57,295 nucleotides of DNA from JBAZHE01 sp964547855 (GTDB taxonomy: Bacteria > Patescibacteriota > Patescibacteriia > Patescibacteriales > WJLG01), in contig CAZJPG010000007.1 in the NCBI GenBank assembly GCA_964547855.1, positions 1-57,295 of the forward strand. Reading direction: 5' to 3'. The notes beneath the pieces were generated by a model. That model did not search any database, was not told where the DNA came from, and was given only the letters and a program-made list of their open reading frames with translations. Numbering within the stretch: position 1 is the first letter of the stretch; each line of letters starts with the position of its first letter. Position numbers and translations under genes: made by a program. This document shows positions 46,338 through 54,994 of the stretch, piece after piece.

Positions 46338-46558
46338 TTATTCATCAGCCTCACGATCCTCAACGTCATTGAATAATTCCATCAGCTGCTCTTGTATCAA
46401 ATCTAAGTTGTCGTCATCGGTGAGTCTGCCTTTCTCAAGNNNNNNNNNNATTCGATACTCTCTTCGATGTATTGGCGAAAAGCTTCGCGATCGTATTCTC
46501 CTGACTCACGCATTTTTTTTCTTGTGAGCTGGAGGATGTCTTGCATTATCTGGTCCAT
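46338..46558 (-). CDS. Small acidic protein gene split by the assembly gap
   Basis: On the minus strand an ATG at 46558 opens MDQIMQDILQLTRKKMRESG followed by EYDREAFRQYIEESIE. The frame then meets the N-run at 46440-46449 and resumes without stops through LEKGRLTDDDNLDLIQEQLM and ELFNDVEDREADE to TAA at 46338. AAAGGAG lies 8-14 bases upstream, and a promoter stands at 46582. The protein should be about 73 residues, helical and acidic. The two halves join in frame only if the true gap is 2 modulo 3 bases, so the 10 Ns are nominal. No family is recognised. Confidence 0.75.
46440..46449. other. Assembly gap (10 N)
   Basis: Ten unresolved bases. They fall inside a minus-strand gene whose frame shows that the real length cannot be exactly 10. 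Confidence 0.99.
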
Positions 46559-46581
46559 ATTTTTCTTTCTCCTTTATTCAT

Positions 46582-46610
46582 ATTATATACTTTCATTGAT
46601 ATATGGTCAA
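46582..46610 (-). promoter_or_regulatory. Promoter of the split acidic-protein gene
   Basis: On the minus strand TTGACC (plus 46605-46610), 17 bases, and a perfect TATAAT (plus 46582-46587), about 24 bases before the ATG. Confidence 0.75.
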
Positions 46611-46756
46611 CGATTTTTTTTCATTTGACATTGGCCATTTTTTCACATATCATTTGGATGTGAATTAAAAAGTTTTTAAATTATAATGTTGTTGTTATTG
46701 TTGATGTTTATTTTTTGATTTTTAATTCAAAATTAGTAATTCATAACTTAACACAT

Positions 46757-47821
46757 ATGTCTCTTTCTATTGGCATCGTTGGCTTACCCAACGTTGGTAA
46801 GTCGACTCTCTTTAACACTCTTACCAAGAAGCAGGTAGATGCGGCCAATTATCCTTTCTGCACCATAGACCCTAATGTTGGAGTTGTCAAAGTTCCTGAT
46901 GATCGTCTTTTGAAATTGGCTGAGGTTTCTAAGCCAGCCAAAATAATAAATACCACAATTGATTTTGTCGATATCGCCGGTTTGGTTAAGGGCGCTTCGG
47001 AAGGTGAGGGATTGGGAAACCAATTTCTTTCCAATATCCGCGAATGCGACGCTATCTGTGAGGTGGTACGTGATTTTGAGAACGACGATATTATTCATGT
47101 CGCTGGCAAGGTGGCTCCGGACGAAGATCGCGAGACTATAGACACAGAGCTGGCTCTAGCTGACCTAGCCTCTGCCGAGCGCGGCTTAAAGAATGCCGAA
47201 AGCGCCTGTAAGAGTGGCAACAAGGAGGAGATAAAGAAAAGAGATTTGCTTAAAAAAGTTCGTGATCATTTGGCGGCTGGAGGTCAGGTTCGTCAGATGG
47301 ACTTGAATGAGGATGAGGATAAGATCGTAAAGAACTTTTGTTTTTTGACGGCTAAGCCGATCATGTATGTTTTGAATGTTTCCGACAAGGAAGTTAATAT
47401 AGATTTGTCGAAGTGGCCACAGAACACTTTCAAGCTTAATATAAAATTAGAGAGTGAAATCGCGTCTTTGCCCGAGGAGGAGCAGGCCGAATACATAAAA
47501 GAGCTTGGTCTTAATGAAAGTGGTTTGGATAAATTGATTAGAGAAGCTTATCGTCTTTTAGGCTTAATAACCTTTTTTACCACTGGACCTGATGAAACTC
47601 GTGCTTGGACGGTTAAGAGTGGTTCGACTGCCCCAGAGGCTGCTGGAAAAATACACACCGACATCCAAGAAGGATTTATTCGGGCCGAGATTATCGGCTG
47701 GAAAGAGTTCGTAGAGGTTGGCAGTGAAGCCAAGGCTAGAGAGAGGGGGCTTATTCGCACCGAAGGCAAGGATTACTTGATCCAGGATGGTGACGTTTGT
47801 AATTTTTTACATAATAAATAA
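46757..47821 (+). CDS. ychF: Redox-regulated/ribosome-binding ATPase YchF (OBG family)
   Basis: The 354-residue P-loop protein has IGIVGLPNVGKSTLFN, the switch region YPFCTIDPNVGVV, VDIAGLVKGASEGEGLGN and LNVSDKE in the nucleotide-binding fold. A helical insert (about 125-190) and the C-terminal TGS-type domain (FFTTGPDETRAWTVKSGSTAPEAAGKIH) follow. YchF/OLA1 proteins prefer ATP over GTP and associate with ribosomes. I start at the ATG at 46757 (MSLSIGIVG), the family start. A TATAAT stands at about 46682. Confidence 0.95.
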   Translation: MSLSIGIVGLPNVGKSTLFNTLTKKQVDAANYPFCTIDPNVGVVKVPDDRLLKLAEVSKPAKIINTTIDFVDIAGLVKGASEGEGLGNQFLSNIRECDAICEVVRDFENDDIIHVAGKVAPDEDRETIDTELALADLASAERGLKNAESACKSGNKEEIKKRDLLKKVRDHLAAGGQVRQMDLNEDEDKIVKNFCFLTAKPIMYVLNVSDKEVNIDLSKWPQNTFKLNIKLESEIASLPEEEQAEYIKELGLNESGLDKLIREAYRLLGLITFFTTGPDETRAWTVKSGSTAPEAAGKIHTDIQEGFIRAEIIGWKEFVEVGSEAKARERGLIRTEGKDYLIQDGDVCNFLHNK

Positions 47822-47868
47822 GTCTTTAAAGTGTAAAATATTTAATGTTTAACTTGGTTATGTGATGG

Positions 47869-47897
47869 TTGACTAAAAGGCTATTTTTTGCTAATAT
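47869..47897 (+). promoter_or_regulatory. Promoter of the HlyD/RND unit
   Basis: TTGACT (47869-47874), 17 bases, TAATAT (47892-47897). Confidence 0.7.
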
Positions 47898-47919
47898 ATC
47901 AGGTTAGTAATTATTAAAA

Positions 47920-47955
47920 GAACCCGTCCAGAGAATGGTCGAGTTTTTCTTTTTC
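47920..47955 (+). promoter_or_regulatory. Attenuator-like hairpin in the HlyD-gene leader
   Basis: AACCCGTCCA / TGGTCGAGTT (two mismatches) forms a stem followed by TTTCTTTTTC, five bases before the ATG at 47961. It lies between a promoter and its gene, so it could attenuate transcription or cover the start. Confidence 0.5.
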
Positions 47956-47960
47956 TTAAT

Positions 47961-49733
47961 ATGAAAACGATAGAAACATTCAAAAAAATCTTTAATAGTA
48001 AAAAGACCACAATTATTCTTTTATTGGCGGTCGTGCTCATGTTGGCTAATACGGCGTTCATGGTGTCTGCTAGTCGCAAAGATGCTTATTCTGCCAATGA
48101 ACACAAAGAGTTGAAGAAGGTTCAGGTTTCGACCATTAAGGCCGTCCCAGCTGGAGTTGGGGCGACTATTAAGACTGTCGGCAAGGTTATGCCGTCAAAT
48201 TCTGTCGAGGTCAAAGCCCAAGCCTCTGGCAAGGTTAAAGGATCTTTCTTTAAGCTGGGCGACAAGGTCTCTAAAAATCAAGTACTGGCCTATTTGGAAA
48301 ATGACATGACCTCTATAAGCTTGAGCGGTGCCCAGACTTCTTATTTGAACATGCTCAATAATCTAGATGTCACTAAGAGAGCGGCCGATGAAAATATCAG
48401 ACAGGCTGAAATAGGGGTAACTAATGCTAAAGAATCGGTTCGTTTGGCGGAGGTCTCTTTGGAGTCGGCCAAAAATAGTTATGATAATGGCTTGAATCTT
48501 CAGGGTAAAGGAGGTTCTGATATTAGAACGTCCGCATTGGTCTCTTATGCCGAATATATCAATTTCTTCGATTCCTCTTTGAGTAAGATCAATTATTTGA
48601 TAGGAGCTGAATCGGGTGAACGTCTCACTGGCGCCGAAGGCACTCTTTCGGACAAGAACACCCAGGCGCTCTTGGCCGCTCAAAATGATTATCGTCTAGC
48701 TAAAGCGGCTTATGACTCCATAAAAGGATCGTCACCGGATAAGGATACTATAACTTCTGACCTATCAGTTGTCGCTAAGGCTTTCCCTGCTCTCAAAAGG
48801 TCTGCCGAAGGGTGTGTGGCAGCTCTGAATAACACCGATCCAGGATCGTCTTTATCCCAAAGCTCTTTATTGGCGCAGCGCGATATATATTCCGGTCTAG
48901 TTTCGTCAGTGGTCGCCGAGCAGAATAAATTGGAAGGGATGATCTCGAGTCTCAACGGCATAGGTTTGAATGATAAGAGCTCTTCAGATTCTTTGTCTAG
49001 CGCCGTTAGCGCCGCTGAAAGCCAGTTGGCTATGGCCAAGTCTGGCTATGACAACGCTTTAGTCAATTTAGAGAGATCTAAGAAAGCCAAAGAACAGCAA
49101 GTTCTTTCTGCTCAGATGTCGATTGACTCCACCTTGACTCAGCTTAAAGTTAGTCGCGATCAGTTTTCAGATTTGACGATCAAGGCCCCGATAGACGGAG
49201 AAATATCTCGCCGCGCCATCGATCTTGGCACTGAGGTTTCGGTCGGTCAAACGGTGGCCGAAATAGCTCAAACCGATATTTTAAAGATAGAAGCCAACCT
49301 TAGTGTTGAGGACGCAGCTAGAATAAGTATTGGCTCTAAAGTTTCGATCGAGGGTGGTTTAGAGGCCGAAGTTACCAATATTTCTCCGGTCGCCGATCAG
49401 TTCACTAGAAAAGTTAAGATCGAAATATCCTTTGATAATAAAGACAAAGAACTATTCTCTGGCTCTACGGTCAAGATCGAAATCAAGACCGGCCAGCTTG
49501 AAAACGCTACCCCAGGTTCCATATATTTGCCGCTTAAATCGGTTAACATAGAACAGGATCAGAGATATATCTTTATAGTCGAGAATGGTGTCGCTCGCAA
49601 GATAATAATTGAAACAGGTTCCTCTCTTGGTGATGAAATAGAGATATTATCAGGACTAATGGGTGGAGAAGATGTGGTCGTCGACGGCGCTAAGTCGCTT
49701 TCTGGAGGAGAGGGGGTAGAAGTAACTAAATAG
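47961..49733 (+). CDS. HlyD-family periplasmic adaptor-like subunit of an RND exporter
   Basis: The 590-residue protein has an N-terminal membrane anchor (about 15-34), a split biotinyl-lipoyl domain (SVEVKAQASGKVKGSFFKLGDKVSKNQVLAYLE near 75-110, completed by LTIKAPIDGEISRRAIDLGTEVSVGQTVAEI near 405-435), a beta-barrel and a membrane-proximal domain. The coiled-coil section between the lipoyl halves is about 290 residues, much longer than in standard adaptors of 350-450 residues. It starts a two-gene unit with an RND permease three bases downstream. Adaptors bridge the inner-membrane pump to an outer channel or release substrate. Confidence 0.9.
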   Translation: MKTIETFKKIFNSKKTTIILLLAVVLMLANTAFMVSASRKDAYSANEHKELKKVQVSTIKAVPAGVGATIKTVGKVMPSNSVEVKAQASGKVKGSFFKLGDKVSKNQVLAYLENDMTSISLSGAQTSYLNMLNNLDVTKRAADENIRQAEIGVTNAKESVRLAEVSLESAKNSYDNGLNLQGKGGSDIRTSALVSYAEYINFFDSSLSKINYLIGAESGERLTGAEGTLSDKNTQALLAAQNDYRLAKAAYDSIKGSSPDKDTITSDLSVVAKAFPALKRSAEGCVAALNNTDPGSSLSQSSLLAQRDIYSGLVSSVVAEQNKLEGMISSLNGIGLNDKSSSDSLSSAVSAAESQLAMAKSGYDNALVNLERSKKAKEQQVLSAQMSIDSTLTQLKVSRDQFSDLTIKAPIDGEISRRAIDLGTEVSVGQTVAEIAQTDILKIEANLSVEDAARISIGSKVSIEGGLEAEVTNISPVADQFTRKVKIEISFDNKDKELFSGSTVKIEIKTGQLENATPGSIYLPLKSVNIEQDQRYIFIVENGVARKIIIETGSSLGDEIEILSGLMGGEDVVVDGAKSLSGGEGVEVTK

Positions 49734-49736
49734 TCT

Positions 49737-52700
49737 ATGGAAAATATAGATATCAAAGAGACAATTAAAAACGGCGAGGTCATGAATTCGGAGGCAAAAA
49801 AAGAATCCGGATCTATTTTTGGATTTTTCATTAGAAATTTTCGCTTCACTTATGTGCTTTTATTCGGATTGGTGGTGGCAGGCGTCTTTTCTTTTGCTAC
49901 CTTGCCTCGCGAGGCCGAACCAGAGATAAAAATCCCTTATGCGGCGGTCACGACGGTCTTTTTAGGTTCGACACCGTCTGATACTGAAGAGCTTATAACC
50001 GACAAGATCGAAGATGGCATAAAAGATCTCGAAGGCTTGAAAATGATAACCTCTAATTCTGGTTCTGGCGTTTCCAGCATCTTTGTCGAATTCGAGCCTA
50101 GCGCTGACATTAATGAGTCGGTCAAGAAATTAAAAGATGCGGTCGACAAAGTTAAATCGAAGTTACCGTCAGAAGCCGAGGATCCGATGGTCGGTGAGAT
50201 GAATTTTACTGACACACCTATTGTCACTTATTCTTTGGTCGGTGATCGCTCTGATGAAGAGCTTAAGAAATATGCAGAGATACTCAAAAGCGATTTAGAA
50301 GGCATTTCCGGAGTTTCGCGCGTGGAGGTCTCTGGCGCTGCCGATCGTGAGTTTTTAGTGACCTTGGACCCAGCCAGAATGGAGAGATATTCTTTGGGTT
50401 TTTCCCAGGTTTCTTCGGCTATTTCGGCAGCTAACGTGAGCTTGCCGGCTGGCAGCCTTAAGATGGATGGCTTTGAATACGGACTTAGGGTATCTGGAAA
50501 ATTCGTTGAAGCTACTGATCTTAATGATGTGGTCGTGACAACTTATGAAGGTAGTCCAGTCCTGCTCTCTGATGTTGGTTTGGTGACTGACGGTTTCAAA
50601 GAAAAAAAGACTATTTCGCGCGTGGCGATAGGTCAAGACGACGCCAAGGGCGCCATCTCTTTGCAGGTCTTTAAAAAGACTGGCGGCAATATTTTGCGTA
50701 TAGTCAAAGAGGCCGATGCTTTAGTCGCTAATGATTCCAACTCTAGTCGTCTTCCATCTGATATAAAGATCTTGAAGACAAATGATAATTCTGAATTCAT
50801 AAAGGAAGATCTTTCTATCTTAGGGTTGAACGCTTTACAGACTTTTTTGTTGGTGGGCTTAATCCTCTTCCTTTTTCTTACTGCTTCCGGCGCTGTTATA
50901 ACAGCCTTGTCTATTCCTTTAGCCTTCTTAATATCTTTCGTTTATCTAAAACTATCAGGCATGACCATTAATAGCATGGTCCTTTTCGCCCTGGTGTTGT
51001 CTTTGGGGTTGATGGTTGATAATTCGGTCGTGGTCATCGAGGGGTTCACTGAGAATTTAAGGAAGAAAGGCCAAAGACCGTTAGAGGCCGCTTTATCGGC
51101 GATCGCCGAATATAAATGGCCGGTCATTTCCGGCACCATGACCACGGTCGCGGCTTTCACGCCCATGCTTTTGGTCTCTGGTATTATGGGTGAATATCTC
51201 TCGATAATACCCAAGACGATAAACGCCACTTTGTTGTCTAGCTTATTCGTAGCTTTGATAATATTGCCGACCTTGGCCTCTCGTTTGATTAAGAATGGTC
51301 ATACTGAAAAAAGAAAGTTCGACATTTCCGAAAAGATCATGCCGCCTTTTTCTGTCTTTTATCGTCGCATAATGAACAAAGTTCTTTCTGAGCGCCGCTT
51401 GTCCAGAACTATAATCATCTCATCTTGGGTGTTATTCTTCTTGGCTGTGGCCATGCCGATCGTCGGCGTGATGAAAATAGAGATGTTCCCCAAAGTCGAT
51501 TTTGATTATTTCTACATAAACATAAAACTCCCTCCTGGCTCTACATTGGAACAGACCGACGCTATCACTAGAAAGGCAGAGTCTTATGTTTCGCCGCTGC
51601 CGGAGTTATCCAATTATGTGGTCTCTGTCGGTCGCAATCAAAATGCCAATGGTGGTAGCTCTGGAAGTAATAAGTCGAATATAACAGTTAACCTGGTCAA
51701 AGACGATGAGCGTTCGGTCAAGAGCTATGATATAGCCGCTTATTTGCGTTCAGAATTAGAAGATATAAATGGTGCCGAGGTGACCGTTGATGAGTTAAGT
51801 GCCGGTCCGCCATCTGGCTCTCCGATCGAAGCCAGAATAACTGGTAGTGATGGTAAGAAGTTGGGAGAAGTTGCTGCTAAGATCGAAGCTTATTTAGCCT
51901 CTAACCCAGAAGTTTTTAATATTAAAAATAGCCTTGAGGATTCGGCTGGAGAGTTCGTCTTTAAGGTTGATAAGGAAAAAGCTGATCATTATGGTCTTTC
52001 TCCTTTGATGATCGCCGGAATTTTACGCGCCATGGTCTTTGGCAGTGAAGCGGCTACGGTCAGTTATGCAGGCGATGATGTTCCGGTGGTTTTGAAATAC
52101 CCAGAAGAGGCGATCTCCACTCCCGATGATATTATGGATATTTCTATTTTAAGCCCAAGTGGAGTGTATGTGCCGATCAAGCAGGTGGCCTCTGTTAGCT
52201 TGGAGTCTTCGCTTTTATCCATTGAGCATCGTGATGGTGAGAGGATAATCGCCGTTTCTGCTGATGCCGTCAAAGGCGCGAATGTGTCCAAAATATCATC
52301 CGATCTTTTAGCCGCCACTAAAGACATGGAACTGCCAGAAGGAGTGAAGGTTGCCGTCGGCGGAGAGATGGAAGATATAGAGAAATCTTTTAGAGAGACT
52401 TTCTATTCCATGATCGTCGCCGTGATATTGATCTTCGGAATATTGATATTGCAGTTCAATTCTTTTAAGAAACCTTTGATAGTATTGTTGTCATTGCCGC
52501 TGTCCATAATCGGCGTTATTGCTGGATTGATATTATTCGGTGAAGCGTTTTCCTTCCCAGCGTTTATCGGCATCGTGTCCTTGACTGGTATCGCGGTCAA
52601 TAATGCTATAGTTTTGATCGATAAAATAAATCGCAATATCGAGTCTGGTATGGACATGGACGAATCATTGATCGATGCTGGCATATCCCGCTTTCAGCCT

Positions 52701-52871
52701 ATATTGCTGACCTCTACGACGACCATAATTGGAATTATGTCTCTGATGACGGCTAATGAGGTTTGGAAAGGCTTGGCGATAACGATCGCTTCTGGTATGG
52801 TCGCTTCGACTACTCTGATTTTAGTGGTTGTGCCGATAATGTATCGTCGTTTTGGCAAAGAGAAAGTTTAA
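49737..52871 (+). CDS. RND-family efflux permease (AcrB type)
   Basis: The 1044-residue protein has the duplicated RND plan: one membrane helix (about 36-54), a large external domain, six helices, a second external domain, and a final set of helices. LPREAEPEIKIPYAAVTTVFLGSTPSDTEELITD is the classic N-terminal block. The proton-relay helix reads LGLMVDNSVVVIEGF, keeping the first Asp and having Asn at the position of the second in AcrB, and the later helix has GIAVNNAIVLIDKIN. It is energised by ion gradients and exports drugs, metals or lipids. No TolC-type channel gene is in the window. Confidence 0.93.
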   Translation: MENIDIKETIKNGEVMNSEAKKESGSIFGFFIRNFRFTYVLLFGLVVAGVFSFATLPREAEPEIKIPYAAVTTVFLGSTPSDTEELITDKIEDGIKDLEGLKMITSNSGSGVSSIFVEFEPSADINESVKKLKDAVDKVKSKLPSEAEDPMVGEMNFTDTPIVTYSLVGDRSDEELKKYAEILKSDLEGISGVSRVEVSGAADREFLVTLDPARMERYSLGFSQVSSAISAANVSLPAGSLKMDGFEYGLRVSGKFVEATDLNDVVVTTYEGSPVLLSDVGLVTDGFKEKKTISRVAIGQDDAKGAISLQVFKKTGGNILRIVKEADALVANDSNSSRLPSDIKILKTNDNSEFIKEDLSILGLNALQTFLLVGLILFLFLTASGAVITALSIPLAFLISFVYLKLSGMTINSMVLFALVLSLGLMVDNSVVVIEGFTENLRKKGQRPLEAALSAIAEYKWPVISGTMTTVAAFTPMLLVSGIMGEYLSIIPKTINATLLSSLFVALIILPTLASRLIKNGHTEKRKFDISEKIMPPFSVFYRRIMNKVLSERRLSRTIIISSWVLFFLAVAMPIVGVMKIEMFPKVDFDYFYINIKLPPGSTLEQTDAITRKAESYVSPLPELSNYVVSVGRNQNANGGSSGSNKSNITVNLVKDDERSVKSYDIAAYLRSELEDINGAEVTVDELSAGPPSGSPIEARITGSDGKKLGEVAAKIEAYLASNPEVFNIKNSLEDSAGEFVFKVDKEKADHYGLSPLMIAGILRAMVFGSEAATVSYAGDDVPVVLKYPEEAISTPDDIMDISILSPSGVYVPIKQVASVSLESSLLSIEHRDGERIIAVSADAVKGANVSKISSDLLAATKDMELPEGVKVAVGGEMEDIEKSFRETFYSMIVAVILIFGILILQFNSFKKPLIVLLSLPLSIIGVIAGLILFGEAFSFPAFIGIVSLTGIAVNNAIVLIDKINRNIESGMDMDESLIDAGISRFQPILLTSTTTIIGIMSLMTANEVWKGLAITIASGMVASTTLILVVVPIMYRRFGKEKV

Positions 52872-52890
52872 GTAGGTATTCGTTTAAATA

Positions 52891-52924
52891 AAAAAACACC
52901 GACAACTAAGGTCGGTGTTTTTTT
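52891..52924. terminator. Bidirectional terminator after the RND permease
   Basis: A perfect 13-bp stem, AAAAAACACCGAC / GTCGGTGTTTTTT, with a 7-base loop between convergent genes. Confidence 0.92.
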
Positions 52925-52926
52925 AT

Positions 52927-54165
52927 TTATAGAGATATGTCTTTTTTCAGGATAACGATCTCGCGCCACACTTTTTGTCCTTCGCGTCCGTATATCAAGT
53001 TGCCGCGAAAGTTAGTTTTGAATTTGCCTTTGATGTTTTGCGGGAGAGCATCGACTATTTTCCATCCATTATTCTCTGGGTCTATGAAGTCGGCCTGGTG
53101 TATGCCGCGAGGAGCGAAGATCGGCCAGATCATCACGATTGTGCCATCGTCTTTAAGTATTTTTTTAAACTCTCTAAGCGCGTCGGAATAAAGTCTTTCC
53201 AGTTCCGATTGAGTTTTAGAGATATCATGCCAGCCGCGTTGTGGGCCAAGGTATGGCTCGGTGGCTATGGCATCTATGGATTTCGGCGCTATCTTTTTAG
53301 ACAACTCTTGAGCCGGGATATTAAAAAATTTCCAATCGCCAACCTTTAATTTCCAGTTGTCTTTGAGCCAGTTCATGTTGGACTCTGTGTCATTGACGGC
53401 CTTTTTGGAAATATCCGATCCGATTATTTTTTCGACTCCCATCAACGCCGCTTCCTGCAGTACGGTGCCGCTGCCACAAAAAGGATCTAGTATAACTGGG
53501 CATCTTTCTGGTCTTTTAATGGAGCAATCACAATGAAAAGGGATTTTACCGGTCAGATTGATCATGATTTGCGCCAGTTTTGGAGGTAGCATTCCTGATT
53601 TATCGTCTCTGTCCGGTCGTTTAAAATCTCTAGCCTCCAATCCTTTAAAATCTTGGACGGCTTTAGTCCTGCCGATTATCAATCCCTCTGGTTTTTCTAT
53701 TAATACGATCTCCGCTCCGCCAGAAACAAGATTATTTTGCTCCACAACGACACTAGATAATGTCCTTTCTCGGCTGACCACGAAGCGAGCACTAATGCCA
53801 TCCTCCTTAAAGCGGCGCTTTATTTCCAGACCAATTTTTTTTGTATCTAGCGGTCTTGGGCCATAATATGAAAAACCGAAGCAATATTTATTGGTCTCCA
53901 CTCTTTTAGCAAGATGTTCTTTAAGTGTCGATAATAAAGTTTCTTGGACGGCATTCTCTGAACGAGAAGGGCAAAATGATAAGACTTCGCCTATTTTAAC
54001 CGTGCCACCTAAACGTTTGATTAGGGTTCGCGGATCGGTGGCTGGAGTTTCGGCGATAAGCATTTGTCTGTCCGGCAATTCAAATTCCGTTTCCGGCCTA
54101 AGAATAGCAGCTATTTCAGCGGCCGATAGGGCCGGATTATTGCCTAAGGCAAAAAAGAGTTTCAT
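52927..54165 (-). CDS. Trm11/TrmG10-like RNA N2-guanine methyltransferase
   Basis: The 412-residue protein has an N-terminal THUMP-like region (LGNNPALSAAEIAAIL...FGFSYYGPRPLDTKKIGLEIKRRFKEDG) and a C-terminal Rossmann methyltransferase domain. The latter has PVILDPFCGSGTVLQEAALMG (motif I), IGSDISKKAV, and the catalytic IATEPYLGPQRGW in place of the more common DPPY. Members of this family methylate N2 of guanosine 10 in tRNA in archaea and eukaryotes. The target here may be tRNA or rRNA. The start at 54165 has no strong SD. Confidence 0.85.
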   Translation of the reverse strand: MKLFFALGNNPALSAAEIAAILRPETEFELPDRQMLIAETPATDPRTLIKRLGGTVKIGEVLSFCPSRSENAVQETLLSTLKEHLAKRVETNKYCFGFSYYGPRPLDTKKIGLEIKRRFKEDGISARFVVSRERTLSSVVVEQNNLVSGGAEIVLIEKPEGLIIGRTKAVQDFKGLEARDFKRPDRDDKSGMLPPKLAQIMINLTGKIPFHCDCSIKRPERCPVILDPFCGSGTVLQEAALMGVEKIIGSDISKKAVNDTESNMNWLKDNWKLKVGDWKFFNIPAQELSKKIAPKSIDAIATEPYLGPQRGWHDISKTQSELERLYSDALREFKKILKDDGTIVMIWPIFAPRGIHQADFIDPENNGWKIVDALPQNIKGKFKTNFRGNLIYGREGQKVWREIVILKKDISL

Positions 54166-54217
54166 ATATCATCACTATAGAAGATAAGCTAAAAACAGTC
54201 AATTTAAATAAAAGAAG

Positions 54218-54250
54218 ACCCCCTTAAAGACTTCTTAAGGGGGTTTATTG
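54218..54250. terminator. Bidirectional terminator
   Basis: ACCCCCTTAA / TTAAGGGGGT with a 7-base loop, followed by TTTATT, downstream of the minus-strand gene ending at 54271. Confidence 0.75.
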
Positions 54251-54270
54251 CTGGCAGGAAGAAGGATGGG

Positions 54271-54621
54271 TTAGTTGGCGAGAGCAAGAGCTTTGAGCGG
54301 GGTTGTGAAGCGTGATGGACGCCAATCTCCTTTACCGCGACGGGCACGTTCTTTGATATCGTAATTTCTGCATTCTCCAATGCTTCCAGTCATGACTGTG
54401 GCGGTTGCGGTTGTGGTACAGAAAGGATTGGCAGGGGCGGAAAGCATCGCCTGGTGCATAGCATCTTCATTGACGTATGCGCCAATTCTGTCTTTGTTGC
54501 GGCGATTGCGAGAGTGGTGGTCGTGGTGGATGTTGGTCAATGGGCGGAGATGCTGTCTTTGAATGCGATTAAGGATTGAGTCCTCTAATTTTTTTTGTTC
54601 GCCCATAGGGTCTCTTCTCAT
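54271..54621 (-). CDS. Small Arg/His-rich protein of unknown function with a strong SD
   Basis: The 116-residue protein starts at the ATG at 54621, preceded by AAGGAG at ideal distance. It contains an unusual NIHHDHHSRNRRNKDRIG stretch (about 30-47), a Thr/Ala-rich middle with Cys residues (NPFCTTTATATVMTGSIGEC), and a basic KERARRGKGDWRPSR. The composition would suit RNA or metal binding, but no family is recognised. It stands alone between two terminators or leaders, convergent with nothing and divergent from rpsF. Confidence 0.6.
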   Translation of the reverse strand: MRRDPMGEQKKLEDSILNRIQRQHLRPLTNIHHDHHSRNRRNKDRIGAYVNEDAMHQAMLSAPANPFCTTTATATVMTGSIGECRNYDIKERARRGKGDWRPSRFTTPLKALALAN

Positions 54622-54737
54622 GGTAATACTCCTTCTGTCTATTGGTTTTTAAAAAGGTCAAAAAGATGCAGTATTTTTATTTTTTAGCCAATATTATATA
54701 TTATTTTATATAATAAAAATAAGACATGGCTTAGCTC

Positions 54738-54766
54738 TTGCTTTTTTTATAAATAAGTGTTAAATT
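54738..54766 (+). promoter_or_regulatory. Promoter of the rpsF-ssb-rpsR-efp unit
   Basis: TTGCTT (54738-54743), 17 bases, TAAATT (54761-54766). It would give a leader of about 220 bases, which fills the 373-base stretch before rpsF together with the hairpins listed next. Confidence 0.5.
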
Positions 54767-54858
54767 AGGTTCAACTTAATAAGTTCGCCTTTTCCATGGT
54801 ATAGCCTTAAAGTGGTTATATCGGTCACGACAATAAGTTCGTGGTCAAGGGTCGAAAA

Positions 54859-54925
54859 GAACAAGACACCTCTTGTTCGTTCGTCTTTTTTGGATAAAAC
54901 AAGGCGCACGAACAAGAGGTTTTTT
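54859..54925 (+). promoter_or_regulatory. Attenuator with mutually exclusive hairpins in the rpsF leader
   Basis: A perfect 12-bp stem, ACCTCTTGTTCG (54868-54879) with CGAACAAGAGGT (54909-54920), followed by a T-run (54920-54925), is a full intrinsic terminator 70 bases before rpsF. An 8-bp hairpin GAACAAGA-CACC-TCTTGTTC (54859-54878) uses the same 5' strand, so only one can form. Upstream GGTCACGA / TCGTGGTC adds a third stem. This is the layout of a transcription attenuator; the signal is unknown, and S6:S18 autoregulation is one candidate. Confidence 0.65.
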
Positions 54926-54994
54926 AATAAAGAGATGTGAATATCAAAAGAGCTGTGTAGCGTTTTGATCTTTTCATCTTCAATTTATTCTATT

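Noticed and set aside
46246..46527. Plus-strand frame running through the N gap
   Set aside because: It passes through the Ns and a terminator hairpin, and the minus strand holds a better supported gene with promoter and SD.
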